NCBI GenBank assembly: GCA_025716815.1
Contig: JAIXMN010000002.1
Location: 1,550,001-1,614,000, forward strand
Direction of reading: 5' to 3'
Length of the DNA: 64,000 nt
Origin: Dichotomocladium elegans
Lineage: Eukaryota > Mucoromycota > Mucoromycetes > Mucorales > Lichtheimiaceae
Shown here: positions 12,056 through 24,909 of the stretch, one piece after another
How the letters are laid out: each line of letters starts with the position of its first letter
Numbering within the stretch: the stretch's first letter is position 1
Translations under genes and position numbers: made by a program
The notes under the pieces: generated by a model
Databases searched by the model: none
What the model was told of the DNA's origin: nothing
The model's input: only the letters and a program-made list of their open reading frames with translations

Positions 12056-14439
12056 TCAAAATAGTACACCGTTGATCCATCCCATGGCGAGCTTGAAGAT
12101 CTTTTGAGAACCGCTTATTTTGGAAAACCGCAACGCAATAAGATTAGATCCGTGATGGTGGCCTGGAAAGAGGATCTCAATGGTAAATACGGCAGTACCT
12201 TCTTCATGCTGTTGGTGGGAGTCATCGGACTGGGGACCTAGTAGGTCCATTGGTTGTGGGTTGTTGTTACTCATCAAGCTGCTCGGTTGATTTAAGGAGC
12301 TGGTCCGAATGGAGGTCGAGCAAATGGGTTGAGTATGCGAAAACCGTTTAAATCGACTTGTCCAACTAGAGACGATACTGCTGCTATGATGGTTTGCATG
12401 GCGCTGCTGTCGCTGTTGTTGTTGTTGCTGCTGCTGCTGTTGAGGGGATGTAGAATGATCTTGGGTTGCTGGTGCTGGTGCTGTGCTAGTAACGCTAGTA
12501 GCGACAGCACTCATGTTATCCTCCGCAGAATTGCGAAGGTTCAAGACACAGAGGAGTGAGGTTGTCGATTGACACTGGTAGCTAACACCTAATAGCCCAC
12601 ATGCTCCACGAAGAACAGCCAGGACAGATGGATGCGGAAGACTATTTCCTCTGCTCTCGATGGTGTAGTAACTAAGATGCCCTTTGACTAGCCGCTTACA
12701 CATGGTGCGCAGATTGGGTGAACTGCGGAGCCGGTAAAATAAAGAGGACGATGCATCGGGCTGACTAGCAGGTTTGAAGTTCAAGGTACTGACCATATCC
12801 TTGAATCTTTCATAAAAGTCGACGCGCATCGTCTCGTTATCTTTGAAATTCGTTTTGCACATGTCTGATTGAGGCGCATTTGGACCGGTAAAATAGATAG
12901 AAGGCTTGATGGGGTGGTAGATGATGGTATTTTGAATTTTGGTGACTGGACTATGTCTGAAGGACATCAGGGTATTCTCAGTGAAAGGCGACGGGAGTCG
13001 ACCATGGTTAGTTAGCCATGGATCATCACGAAGAGCTTGCTGAACACTAGTGCGATGTCTTTTGTCAAGTGCAAGGCATTTCCGGATGGTCGACTGGAGA
13101 TCCTGGCTAAGATGGAAAGGCATAGGATAGTTACCGTTTACGACATCTTGCTTTAGTTCGCCTACGGCTGAATAACAAATTTAGGAGAGAGGAAGTGAAG
13201 GAGGAGTGAGTGAGCGAGTGAGTGACATGCGGAGGTGGGATGGTGAGAGAAACCGTGGATGAGCGAGTTGTGGGTTCAAGGGATGGGGAAGGGGATGCGC
13301 GGGAGTAGGAAATAGTAAACCAAAACCATCAACGTACTTCTTGCATGTCCGAATGGTTCATATCCCGTAGTCATTCGAAACAAAAGAATGCCGAGGCACC
13401 AGCAGTCCACCTCGGGGCCAACATACCGCTGTCCAGTAATAATTTCTGGGCTATAATACAACATTGAACCTAAAAGACATCCATACGAAGGCACCGGTTA
13501 GAACAAATACATTTATTGGAAAAAGGGGAACGGGTTGACACTTGCCACAGATGGTTTTCAGGCGCTGTAGGCCGAATCGATTGCCAAGTCCAAAATCAAT
13601 CAGCCTTGCACGACCATCAGGTGCTAAAAGTACATTGGGTGCCTTTTTTTGGGGGGGGAAGGGGGGAGAGAGAGGATGAGCATTACGGACAGACGAAAAT
13701 ATTGTAGCAGTAGCTCCAGAATGATGTGATTACATACCTTAAGATCTCGATGGACCACAGATCGACTATGACAATAATCGACAGCAGCAACAATTTGTCT
13801 GAAAATACTCCTTGCTTCTTCTTCGTCAAGGTGACGATTCTGGAGCAAGTACTCGTCCAGGTTCACTCCCTCAACGTACTCCAAAACAAGAAATAACGAA
13901 TCTGCTGTCTCATACGTCTCAAATAATCGTACAATGTTGGGATGTTCGAGCGAAGTCATCAGATCAATCTCACGTGCCAGTCGTGAAATGATACGGTAGT
14001 CATGAATCCGCTTGTCAATGATCTATACAACCAAAAGAATAGAGACAGTCTAAGTATATGCCACTACCCTTTCTCCCTTCTCCTTTGTTTCTCCTTGATG
14101 ATGAAGAATCGATATGTCTCGCTCATATTTTTCTTCTTAAGAAGAATAACCAAAGGATTTTACCTTGACAGCATAATTTTCCCCGGTCATTGTATGTTGT
14201 GCCAACATCACCTTGCTGAATTTGCCTCGACCGAGCTGGTCCAAAAAAATATAGTCTCCTATACCCTGTAGTATGATGTCTGAATTTGGTGGCGCTTCGA
14301 GGCGTTCTCCCTTCTGTCCAGAAGAGCGTCGGCGAGTGGTGTTGGAGTTATGATGGTAGCGGTGGTGGTGGTGGCTGCTCTCGCGCTTGCCATTGCGCCA
14401 TTTCGTTCGGAGGCGATCGGTGACATGTAAAAGTGGCAT
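12056..14439 (-). CDS. KIN1/MARK-like serine/threonine kinase
   Basis: CAMK-type protein kinase, probably of the KIN1/KIN2/MARK/AMPK-related group that acts in cell polarity and membrane traffic. Exon 1 (start complementary to 14437-14439) has a His/Arg-rich leader, then LGRGKFSKVMLAQH and the ATP lysine in YAVKV. Next exons give EIDLMTSLEHPNIVRLFETY, VVHRDLK, the join to APNVLLAPDGRARLIDFGLGN, TICGSMLYYSPEI and GPEVDCWCLGILLFR. The long last exon has PWLTNHGRLPSP, an unstructured region with a ten-residue polyglutamine run, and a C-terminus (TAVFTIEILFPGHH.. LIALRFSKISGSQKIFKLAMG) resembling a KA1 membrane-binding domain. The DLKAPNVLL segment differs from the usual DLKIEN, and CGSMLYY from CGSLYF, so it may be a divergent paralog rather than the main KIN1 orthologue. 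Confidence 0.85.
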
Positions 14440-16673
14440 CTCTCAAAGAAAAGAGGGTGAAGGGGAAAGAAGGGATACGAGAGCGAGAAGAAAAAAGGAA
14501 GAAAGAGATATATAAAAAAAAACCCGGCTTGGATCTGCCGTAGACGGATAAGTTAGACAACGTCATGTTGAGTGTTTGGTTTAAAGCTAAAAAGGATTCT
14601 CCTAGAAAGCCAAGTCTGGCATGTTCTCACCCATTCGCTCGCTTTGTGAAAGGAAATGAGAGAGAACAAGAGAGATACGCAACGCTCCTAGCCGGTGTAA
14701 GGAGGATAAACCAAGAATTTTTATAGTTATTGGGATCGCACATTTAGAACATTTAAGCTTGCTTTTGTGAGGGTGCTAAGAGTATCCAGCGATACACCTG
14801 CATTGGCTCGTAATTCTCGTATAGGATGCCCCACAAAGCTTTGATCAATCGTTCTATTATCTGTGATTGCTTTTGAGAAAGCCTACCATTTGGTACAAGA
14901 TCGTTATTTATTGCCAACTTTACTTTTATGGTAAACTATAGTGACAGAAAAATTGGATTATTTCCGGAAACATGGCAAAGCTGAGGACACAGATGTCTCG
15001 CACCTGCCCCCTTCCGAGATCGCCCCTGAGTGTAGAATTGTATTATATGTGTGTATATGCTTTCCTTATAGAAAGTATGCCAAGCAAACAAGTGATACAT
15101 AGATCATCATTTCTGCGGTATTATATTTCAGACTGCACCCCATATTGCTCCAATTGGCTTCCCCATGTTAAAGCAGCGCGTTCGTGATAGGTGCTTCATC
15201 TTGTCCTGTGTTATCTGATGCTGAACTGCTAGATGTTGGAACAGAATGCACATGACAGCGAATTGGAACATTCTGACTTAGCAATACCGAATGTGCATGA
15301 ATTTATCCGTGGAAATTAGGCAGTCTGCGCACATAACCAAGTCATAAAAACGGGTTAGGAGGCCATTCTCCCGAAAGATTGACAGCCACTTATTAGCGAC
15401 TCATTTAATATTTAGCTATCAAAAATAAAACAAGCTCCCAATTCGAAACATTTCCCAACCTCTTTGACGGTCGCGTTCACGAGTAGCAGAGAGGTAGAAA
15501 CGGCAGGCCTTATAAATAAGCTGAAACAAGAACATTCGTTCTCAAATGAGATGAAAATCCAAAATCAACTCTTATATCGATAGGATGTTACAGCACTGCG
15601 ACTGAAGGTTAGAGTTGGCAGCGCGTAACTTTCAATTTTGGAAAGTGAACCCTGGAACTATACATCAGATAATTCTCACGCCGAAGAGGCCATGACAGAT
15701 AACATTAGGGCTCTTCAATTATCGGCGCGGATGCGGAATGGGTATCCTCTTGAATGTGGATAAATCCCCATACATACATCATGGGATCATACACTGGTTC
15801 CCATCACCAATGAAGTATACTTCTTAGCCGCACACCGACCAGGAAAAATCGTCAAAATACTGTGGGCGCCCGCCATGACGGTATTCTTGTTGCTGACCAA
15901 ATGCTATATATAATGAAATAGTGATTTCGCGTTACTGTCCATTTAGTTCTACTAAAGCATATCGCAACAGCGAGAATACAGTAATCAAACTTTCCAGGAT
16001 CTGCGAGATACATATTTTTTTGGGTAACTTCTGGACTCGCGCTGATTATTACTCTATGTTATAGCCACCTTGGTCCCGAACCATGACAAAATAAAAAAAT
16101 AAAAAGTAGGGCAGCGAGAAAAAAGATGGATGGACTAGAGGTAACGTTGTATAATACTGGGTGGTCGAGATATCCGCTTCTTCATGAGCTACAACCTGAT
16201 TCTCTCTCTCCCGTGTTCTCATCCGATATGATCGATATGATACCACATTGCGTTACGACAAATTAACATCCACTCTCCTTAGCCGATTGATTTATTCGTA
16301 CCCGTACATGATGAGTCATAGGGAGAGAGGTATCCTGGTGTGGAAAGTCGGTTGTTGCTTTCAGCTGACTAATGACTATCAAATCATGGATGCGAAGTCT
16401 TGTCTTGCAAGCAAAATAAGCGTTAGTTTAAAAAATCGAAATCAACTTTGTCAGTCCTTTTGTTGGGTAAGCACAGAATTAATGGCCAATGATCTGGTCT
16501 ATAGATTCAAAATAACTGCACTCGTCAGCGCTGTTTTCGTCAAGCTTTCTTGCACCCCTCCTTTTTGGTGATTGACAACAGTGGATGAGAACTCCGCTGT
16601 TGGATCAGCTGGCCGTCCTTTTTCGCATGTTTTCTTTGCCTCTTTCTCGCCATTGTTTCTGCTCTATTCACAG
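14440..16673. other. Intergenic stretch, divergent promoters
   Basis: A 2.2-kb gap between two divergently transcribed genes. Purine/pyrimidine-rich tracts at 14450-14520 and 16130-16220 are the likely promoter zones. A plus-strand frame at 16248-16571 has no recognised domain. One or more N-terminal exons of the downstream ZIP4-like gene may be hidden here; I could not place them. No RNA gene was recognised. Confidence 0.45.
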
Positions 16674-19600
16674 ATAATGCCATCCATCGCCTCAAACGGC
16701 TTATTGAGTAAGTAGAAATATGTGTTTTCAGTCAACAATGAAGATAATTGACCAGTATATGGCGCCTTAAAGTACTAGTCAAAGAGATAACAGCTATCCT
16801 CGAGACCAATCCTGAACCAACCCAGGTTCTACAGCTGCTCCGACGCACCTTGTCGAAGGCGGAACATCTCCCAAAATTGCATGAACTTGAACCAGGTGAT
16901 ATCGGTTTATTGGAGGAGAACGGTAAGATGAACGGCGAGATTGTACGCCAGCAATCCTGTGAGTCTGACTCGCTGCAATCACACTCTATTTTTCCAATGA
17001 AAAAACGAGCACAGGTATTTATCTGTGGAACTTTACGATCAACTTGAGTATCGTGTCAACTTCTACCGACATGAAAGAAGCTATCGCCACACGTATGCAG
17101 ATCGTGAACATTCTGTTTCTGATTAATGTTTAAACTGACTAACAATCTTGCAACTCTCTTTCCTCATATGCAGTTAGAGACATTGCGTATCGGATGATAA
17201 AACCCGCAGCTGAAACTTCTCAATATGATAGAAAAGGTACAGAAATAATAAAGTCAATTTACGTACGATGCTAGGAATTCACCCGTTTTCGTAATTGAAA
17301 AGCAATTCTTCAGCAACTTCAGATGGCGACCGCTGTCGGAAAGGCATGGATAGGTATTTTTCATGTTTACAGGCCTATTGCACATATTATAGCAATGATT
17401 GCTGTTAATTCCGAAAGAATAGATATTGAAGAAGTGGACCGTGCTAGAGAAGCCTTGAAAGACGCGGAAGAGGTATATATATATATATATCCATGGAATA
17501 TAGACACAGAGATACTAAGAGAAACTTCATGCATGCGAGTTTGATTTGAAAATCCTACCCGAAAACCGTGAGCTTCGCACAGGGATGGATGTCACCGGCG
17601 ATTCATTTTATAGTCTCGCTCACGTGACTGCCCGGTTACTACTCTACCTTGTCCGTGCTGAGCTTGTACGTCCTGCATGAATACTGCTATTTCAATGCAG
17701 TGACAGGGATCCATAAAAAAAGTATAGATATTTCATTAATATGATCGTGGCTATGTAGGAATTGAGGTATACGACGAGCTGGCGATTACCTGCCAGATAT
17801 TTTAAGCTTGCTTCAGGTAGGAGGTGAAAACTCATCAGACCCGTGTCAGTAGTGGCGCTGGATCTCAGTTTTTAACCACTGTCGTACATTATGTAGATAT
17901 TGTTACGGATGCCCAAGATACCATTATCAATGACCCAAAGGTCAGTAAAAGTAGCAAGACCTAATGTTAAACACTGTTGATGCCGTACGAGACGATGGGG
18001 CTCACTCCAATGTCGCACAGATTCTCTATTACCTATGCACTGGAATTTCAATCGGGAAAAAACTCATGGAAATGGCCAGCCCGTCTATCACCTTGGAGTG
18101 GATAGCAAACGTCTTTTACCCTCTGGACTATCAGAAATTACACAGCAATTACTTGATTGTGAGTGCAGCCATTTTAAGATGAGTTGGGCTTACATCGTAT
18201 GTTGATTCTATAAACCTTTTTCTTATTTGTATATAGCTAGAAATACTTGCAATGATTGGTATGTGTTGCGTTTATTGTTGAATACATGCAAGAGATAAGT
18301 TTATTCTCAAGGCTGTTAAAATGACGCAGGTGCGGCATCACAGAATCTTCTGGAATTCAAGATAAAGCAGGACATTGGCTCCAAATTGATGGCAATTGTT
18401 GAACAAGCAAGCACAACTTCAGATGTAAGATATCAGTCATCAACTACAACCTTTTCACCGGAGATACATTCAGTTTTCCAACCAGGCAGTAAAATCATCG
18501 AAAGATTACTACATTGCAAAACTTTGCGTATTACTGAAGTCTCAATCTATTGATGGACATATAAATGATAATAACGTATCTGCCGAAACTGGTATACTTG
18601 CTGACCTGTACCGTACTAGAATTGAAGTCAACTAAGTAATCCGTTGAATAGCCTATTTTGAAGCGATGGAGAACTATCCTTTGGAAGAAACCAATTCAGG
18701 CGAAGTTTTATCGTATGCCCTAATACTTCGCACGCATATCCCTTGATAAACTATACTAACCAACGATATACTAAGATTTATAAAAATGACAGTCCAGTAT
18801 ATCAGGTAAGGCGACATAGTATACATGAAATAAGAAGAGACTAGACAGCGATGTCCGGTTTAAAGTCCTGCAAAGGTTGCTGAGGGCATTGATCTTTTGA
18901 TTATGCGGCGGCAAGGCTATTCAGAGGATGGAAACGATCTTTTGACCGTGTCTACCCTCTACCTCATCAAGCTTCATGTCCTTTCAGAAGTTTCAATACG
19001 TACCATGAGCACTAAATCTATCGAAAAAGCCGTTTCCTCCACTATGGACGGTAGGTCATCGTAATGATTATTCTCTGAAAATCATTACGATATGTAAATT
19101 GAATAACGTTTCTTGTTTGGCTACGATGTAAGCTATATTTGTATCCAGTGCGAATATGACTAGCATTGACATCGAAGCTTGTTTGATGGTAAGAAAAGAG
19201 TACGCATTCCGGGAAGAAGAGTTAAAATATCGCTTTCGCGCCCTATACTGCAGATCTTGTGGAAATCCGGTGATTGTTTCTTTGAAGTATGGACAGCTTA
19301 CGTCGCAACTGGCGCCTATTATTGCATCCTCACATAGGTGCACATAAACAGGAAAAGAAGTATGAATCGGCGTTAGTATGGTTCCGATATACGTGGGCGT
19401 TAGCAGTTACGCAATATAAAGGAAGCAAAAACGGTTTGATACTTGCTCGGTATGGTATTTCTCTATGATACGCCATGGAATTGCCACAATATTAATTGTA
19501 ATTCATCCCAATAACATAGGCGGATGGCCCGATGCTATATACAACTTGGAGAAAATCGAGAGGCTATGCGATATATTGTCGAGGGAATCGAAGATTGTGC

Positions 19601-21761
19601 GAAGTACTCTGCATCGATCGATTATTACTTGTGTGCCAATGCAATGATCGGATTGTCTCTGACAGAGTTTGAGGAGGGGTCATGTACGTATATCACTATC
19701 TCGGTTGTAATGACATGATGAGCCAACATATAACTGATCTCAGAAAATTAGTTGTCATACAATTGAAGAATATGGTAGAACACGACGATTTCACATTTAG
19801 TATGTTTTCATCACTAGCGCATACTGCGTTCTCTGTAAGTCGATGTATATACTCTGCGACGTACCATTGAATGATGGTATCTTCCCAACTCAATTCAATG
19901 CCACTTTTAATCTTGTAGGAAGCGAAGAACAAGAAAGCACTACGTCTGATCGCCATCCATGCATCGAAAATAGCAAGCGCGAAAAGTCATCTTGATGAAG
20001 AAACGGTCGAACACAGCTTGCTGATTTTAAAGTATGTTATTTGACGATAAATGATATCTGAAGAGCATTGCCTATATGCAAACTGCGATTAGATACCTTA
20101 TTTGTCTTGATAATAACCCGACACATCTGGTTGTTTTCCACAGCCAGTCCCAGGATGATGAGAGGTATAAGTACCAATGGCTATATCGCGAAGATAAAAT
20201 AATTAACTTGTATAAGCAAGTGTTACGGACGCGCTGGACGGCATTGGAAGTGCAATCGATTGTGGTATTTATGACGCGAACATAATCTCATCAGAAACTG
20301 CCCATTGACTACTTTTTGCGGTGTGGGTGGAGGATTTGATTAGCTTGCGAGCTTATAGTCATATCTATGAAGAACCACATCTGGTCAAGTGATATTCAAC
20401 AAGCCGCGGAATGGTTCTCCAGTTCATGTAAACCAATCTGCTTTTTTCATTCAAGCGAAGATTTTTATTGGTGACGAATCTTTGATATATTAGCTTGGAA
20501 TCTCGGACTACAATGCTGTGAAAAAAAAATGGAGAAATACGGAAGCGTGTTTCTCATGAAAGCATGCAAGGTCAGTTTCTAAAACCTATCACGTGGTATT
20601 CCATCAACTTTTATTCTCTACCATCTTGCATAGTTAATCCGGATAATTGGGGACGGCAAGGACAGCAAAGTGAATGCCGATGACAGCAAGTATCACTTGA
20701 GCATTTTTATCGACGTTGCCTGCAAATGTTTTTCAGGACTTTCGGAGGTAGTCTGGGTTCCCATCGGATCGTTGCAGGAGAAGAATGCGCTAGACTGAAA
20801 GCATGATAGCCCCAGGACTACGCAGATGTTTTGTCCGCAGCCGAAAAAATTGAGTTGCCCGAGGACGGCGTTTGGTTGGACCCCGACAAGACCGGGATGA
20901 AAGGGATGACGATGCTAATTGTGTACTTGAAAATGGAAGCTTTTGTGTATCTTGCCCGATTTGACGACGCAGCAAAACAATTGAAAGAATACTGCAGTTC
21001 TGCAACGCCAGATCAGGAGGCAATATCATTATGCGAACGCATGGCAGGTACATCGACGGTATACGAGTTTTCTTTAGAGTACTCAAACGTTTTAACGTGA
21101 TAGGCATTGTGCTGCAACATCCAGAATGCCCGCCGGAAAGTAAGTGGAACAAGCGCTTTTTTCCCCGGGTAAAAGCCCGCATACTTAATGAAAATCGGCA
21201 ATACAGATGCATTCACAGTGCTGCAGGTCAGTATCAGAGGTCTTGAGCAGCAGCCCACCTCGCGAGATTAACTCTGGATATGTCTCTGAAGTCCCTCACT
21301 GGGCTCTTTCAACGAGCCAAGGATCCGCTAAAGCAAACTGTAGCGGAGCGGTTTGGAAGATGGATCCGGATGACTGTTTCCACTGCGTTGATTGTGAGCA
21401 AAGGCGCGGGGTTCGAATGTCTCAAAAGTGTGATGGAATATTTGAAACACGAAAAGACAAATGTAACCTGAGGGCCCAAAACCCCCACCCCCACACTGGT
21501 TACGGGTATCCTCAAGCTAACGTGAATACTTTTAGGCCTATCCGGAGAGCGAGTTGTATTACATAGTGGTGGTCGCGTGGAACGAAGGAATCACAAGCCT
21601 CCTGTAATGGTCAAATGAGCCTTATTCCTCTCCTTTACTCATTATTATTTAGCACCAATGATAGTTGTCCGGAAGGTCGAGCGTGGTGCGTACTCGCATT
21701 TGATTTGCTCGCCCTGTTGAGGGATAGTGCCAGACGCACGGCGCTCCAAACAAAGGCATGA
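16674..21761 (+). CDS. SPO22/ZIP4-like TPR protein (meiotic)
   Basis: A many-exon gene whose joined exons read as one helical TPR-like protein resembling the SPO22/ZIP4/TEX11 family (PF08631), scaffolds for meiotic crossover formation. Pieces seen in order: DNAIHRLKRLIDIWRLKVLVKE; YLWNFTINLSIVSTSTDMKEA; LRDIAYRMIKPAAETSQYD; an aspartate/phenylalanine-rich block with FYSLAHVTARLLLYLV; IDLLIMRRQGYSEDGNDLLT; YIQLGENREAMRYIVEGIEDCAKY; AWNLGLQCCEKK; FVYLARFDDAAKQLKEYC; and near the end AYPESELYYIVVVAWNEGITSLL joined across an intron to AWCVLAFDLLALLRD, stop at 21759-21761. The YPE-E-x(n)-AWN-x-GI followed by W-C-x-LA-x-LL is the family's characteristic C-terminal pattern. The start is not resolved; 16674 is the first exon edge I can support, and some internal exons are uncertain. 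At least fifteen introns are likely. Placement beside an Ime2-like kinase fits a meiotic role. Confidence 0.62.
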
Positions 21762-22048
21762 ATGGTGTGGTGGGAGTTGGCTATGAATAGGGGGGATCTG
21801 GGGAACTGGCTTCGCTTCTTATGTCTAGGAATCCCCTAATCCGTACACATAGATGACGAATGCTTTTAGGGCTTTGGTAAAGGACAAGACATCATAGGAT
21901 GTGTTTTATCGCTTGCATAAAGTGCGGAATGAATTAAAATTTGAACATGGGTTTACGATACAGAGTTCCCCATATATATAGGATGGGAGAGAGAGCAAAA
22001 GATGCCAGGCATTGAACATAAAACACCAATCTTCTACTTTTATCCACC

Positions 22049-22289
22049 ATGATTATGAGCCGTTTGCCCCGTCTTAACCGAAAGACCATGCCCAAGGAGG
22101 TCGTTCCTCTGTTAGCAGCTGTAGGCACTGCATTGACAGGTAGAGTAGGATAACCTCGGGGGGGGGTGTGGAAGAGGGCCTTTACGACTCAACTTAAATT
22201 GATTAGGCGGAATCTATACTTCTATTCATAAGCTCTCAACCGATCCGGAACTTCGTCGGGAAGGGCACCAGCAGAGTCATCCTCATTAA
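22049..22289 (+). CDS. NDUFA4/B12D-like small mitochondrial protein
   Basis: A two-exon small gene. Exon 1 (22049-22139) and exon 2 (22207-22289) flank a 67-nt intron (22140-22206). The 57-residue product has a short basic leader, then EVVPLLAAVGTALTGGIYTS, a single membrane helix, and LSTDPELRRE. This matches the NADH-ubiquinone reductase complex I MLRQ subunit/B12D family (PF06522), whose hallmark is E-V-x-PL-x-x-AVG-x-AL followed by a K-L-x-x-DPE-x-R motif. Members are small inner-membrane proteins tied to respiratory complexes I or IV. The intron falls inside the transmembrane segment and restores both halves of the motif, which is strong support. It lies between the ZIP4-like gene and the RCK kinase, on the same strand. 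Confidence 0.8.
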
Positions 22290-22464
22290 ACATTTGTAAA
22301 TAGCAAAAGCTTCATAAGCAATGAAAGTGTTCTTTTTTATGACAAATAAGAGCAAGTGTTGTGTATCCAGAATTGCGGAAAAACGTGGGAGGGCGTGGAA
22401 AGGGCTTATTTCTTGGGTAAATTTCCATCGGTTTGAGATTTTCTGGCTTTCTTCCCAACATAGC

Positions 22465-24216
22465 ATGCCTAGAGAAGGGTCTTCACGCACCGAATATGAC
22501 TTCCTAGAGAAAATAGGCGATGGAGCGTTCGGCCAGGTCTACAGAGCTCAACACAAGATCACTCATCAAATAGTAAGTCAACATTCTTCCCAAAGGCCCA
22601 CGCCCTTGCAACCGAAAAGAAAGGAATTCAATCGACCCTCGCATGCTCTACGCTATTAGGTTGCCATCAAAACCGTGAAGCATCGCCCCGCCGATCATGT
22701 CGACGATGCCACCGACTATAGTTTACGAGAGTACAGAGCGTTACGCATGCTTGATTGTCATCCGAATATTGTTCAGCTTTATCAAAGCTTCATTGCGTCT
22801 GCGGACGAACTCCATTTGGTCATGGAATATGTGAATGGTGGCAATCTTCTTCAATATATGCAACACCGGCGAGATCTTAACATCCCTCTGGAGCACAGCG
22901 AAATACGACGCATCTTGTAAGCCTCTTTATCGCTATCTCGGTGACAAGCCACGCACCGCTAGAGCGGTGGAGGCTTGTTGGAGGATGACCGATGACTGAT
23001 GTGTGTATAATAGTCGGCAAGTCATGCAGGCTCTTGAACATATCCACCGACAAAACATCTTTCATCGGGACTTGAAGCCAGAGAACATCCTGATTGCAAA
23101 CATGTCGGGCGAGACTTCGACGTCGGTGATCAAACTTGCAGACTTCGGATTAGCTCGGCGCATGGATGGCAAGGGTCCCTTGACCGAATATATCAGTACT
23201 CGATGGTATAAACAAAAAGCAATGGTTGAAGAAAGCAATTTGGCTAATTCGATCTCTCTCTTGTTCTTTATGAAGGTATCGAGCACCCGAAGTGCTATTG
23301 CGCTCTCGACATTATTCTTCGCCTGTTGACATCTGGGCTGCGGGCACAATCCTTGCCGAGCTGACTACGCTGTCTCCGCTCTTTCCCGGCAACACCCAGA
23401 TTGATCAAATTTACCGAATCTGCTCCGTGCTGGGAAGTCCCGGGAAGCCTGCCTTGTTCTCGCGTAACAGGCCGAGTTCAAAGCCAGAACAGAGAGCTAG
23501 TCCGGGATTTTCAAGCAAAGCCAAGCCAGCAGCACCATGCACCGATCCAGATAACAAATGGCGAGAAGGACTCAAACTCGCTCAGCGCATGGGATTCCAG
23601 TTTCCAAACGCAAGTAGTAGTGTTCTGTTTCCCCATTTGCAAAAGAAGACTCACATGCCGAAAATACATTTAGCTTGTTCCCAAGACACTCCAAGCGGTG
23701 GTGCCCACAGCATCCCCGTCCATGTTGGACCTCTTGCGCAAACTTCTCTACTACGACCCGCAGAGGCGGCTGACTGCGACCGAAGCACTGCAGCATCCCT
23801 TCTTTCAGGAAGACAAACGGCCTCGGATTCATGACGAGCTCCAACGAGAAACAGCCAAACGTGCTCGCAAGGAATACATCGAGGCCGTCGATCTGCTAAC
23901 GACCCCAACAACGCCGTTGCAAGTGTGCCCCGATTGGGATGTACTCTATCCGCCGAGGCGACAGCACCAGCACCAGCATCAGCATCGGCTCCAGCAGCAA
24001 GAGATACCCTTTAGCCTTGATAACGTAACGCATTACGGAAAGCATTTGGCGACCTGGACAGCAACAAACACAGCCTATCACCATATGTATAGCGATTCGG
24101 ATGATGGATGGTATGTCTTTTGTTACTATTCACAAGAAGCCCCATTGTTGATCCATATCATGTTTAGTGACTACAACCGACCCAACGGTGGATGGCCATG
24201 GTTGAAGGTCTTGTAA
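22465..24216 (+). CDS. RCK-family protein kinase (Ime2/MAK/ICK-like)
   Basis: CMGC serine/threonine kinase of the RCK group, which in fungi includes Ime2, Pit1 and Crk1, regulators of meiosis and development. Starts at MPREGSS (22465); an in-frame ATG at 22321 would add 48 residues without conserved sequence. Exons give [15 protein letters not shown], join to [50 protein letters not shown], then the TEY dual-phosphorylation loop in [19 protein letters not shown], completed across an intron. [25 protein letters not shown] and [13 protein letters not shown] are typical of RCK kinases. The catalytic domain ends at [18 protein letters not shown]. The tail contains a His/Gln repeat near 23960-24000 and a final intron of 57 nt (a multiple of three) that could be retained without breaking the frame. 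Stop at 24214-24216. Confidence 0.9.
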
Positions 24217-24364
24217 ATAATCTTTCGCTTTCTCCCCCTCCCCTCCCCTCTCCAGCCAACACATCTGTAAAAAAAACCCAACAACAAAGAAATAAATAAT
24301 CCCTATCGACGCACTATTCTCCGGCGCTTTTGACCGCCATCTCTCTCTTTCTCTCTCTCTTTGA

Positions 24365-24898
24365 ATGCTACTTGACCAACATCTGATACGGCAACTGCAC
24401 GAGAGCCAGCGACTGTGGATGCACCGCCAGGCGCAGGTGCGCGTCTATGAGCAAATGCTACATCGGGCCGAATGGGAGTCGGACGGACTGAAACAAGAAT
24501 GCATCGAGACAGAGCGCAAGCTCGAGGCCATGGTTGACGAGCGCGTGTGGGTGTCTGCGGAGGAGCACGGCATCATCACGCGCGGCCGCGAGCTGATCCT
24601 TGAGCAGCTGATGCAGAAGCAAGAGCTCGCGAGGCAACTGAAGCTCAAGATTGACAAGGAAGCGCTCGAGATCCAGAGACAGGTGTCAGACATGCAGCAG
24701 CTTCGCAGCACGCTCACCTTGCTTCAACGCCACTACTCTCACTGCCCTGTTCACATGGAGCCCTTCACAATGACCATCCATAATGGCGCATCGTCTGTCA
24801 TGCGCTGGCAAGAATACCTCAAGCGGATCATGCATCTTCGGTCGTGTCAGAAACAGACCTTAAAATTTCCGTTTCGGCACAAAAAAAGAATAAACTAA
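24365..24898 (+). CDS. Hypothetical coiled-coil protein
   Basis: Single-exon frame of 177 codons starting MLLDQHLIRQL. Most of the protein is charged and heptad-like, rich in Glu, Gln, Leu and Arg, and predicts a continuous coiled coil. The end is basic (FRHKKRIN). No catalytic motif was seen and I do not recognise a family. It starts only 150 bp after the kinase stop and ends 12 bp from the Bax inhibitor stop on the other strand, so transcripts must overlap. Codon usage is GC-rich like neighbouring real genes, which supports it being expressed. Confidence 0.6.
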   Translation: MLLDQHLIRQLHESQRLWMHRQAQVRVYEQMLHRAEWESDGLKQECIETERKLEAMVDERVWVSAEEHGIITRGRELILEQLMQKQELARQLKLKIDKEALEIQRQVSDMQQLRSTLTLLQRHYSHCPVHMEPFTMTIHNGASSVMRWQEYLKRIMHLRSCQKQTLKFPFRHKKRIN

Positions 24899-24909
24899 CC
24901 CGACTTGTT

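Noticed and set aside
22321..22464. Upstream in-frame ATG for the RCK kinase
   Set aside because: The added residues show no kinase-family similarity; the later ATG sits directly before the conserved kinase start.
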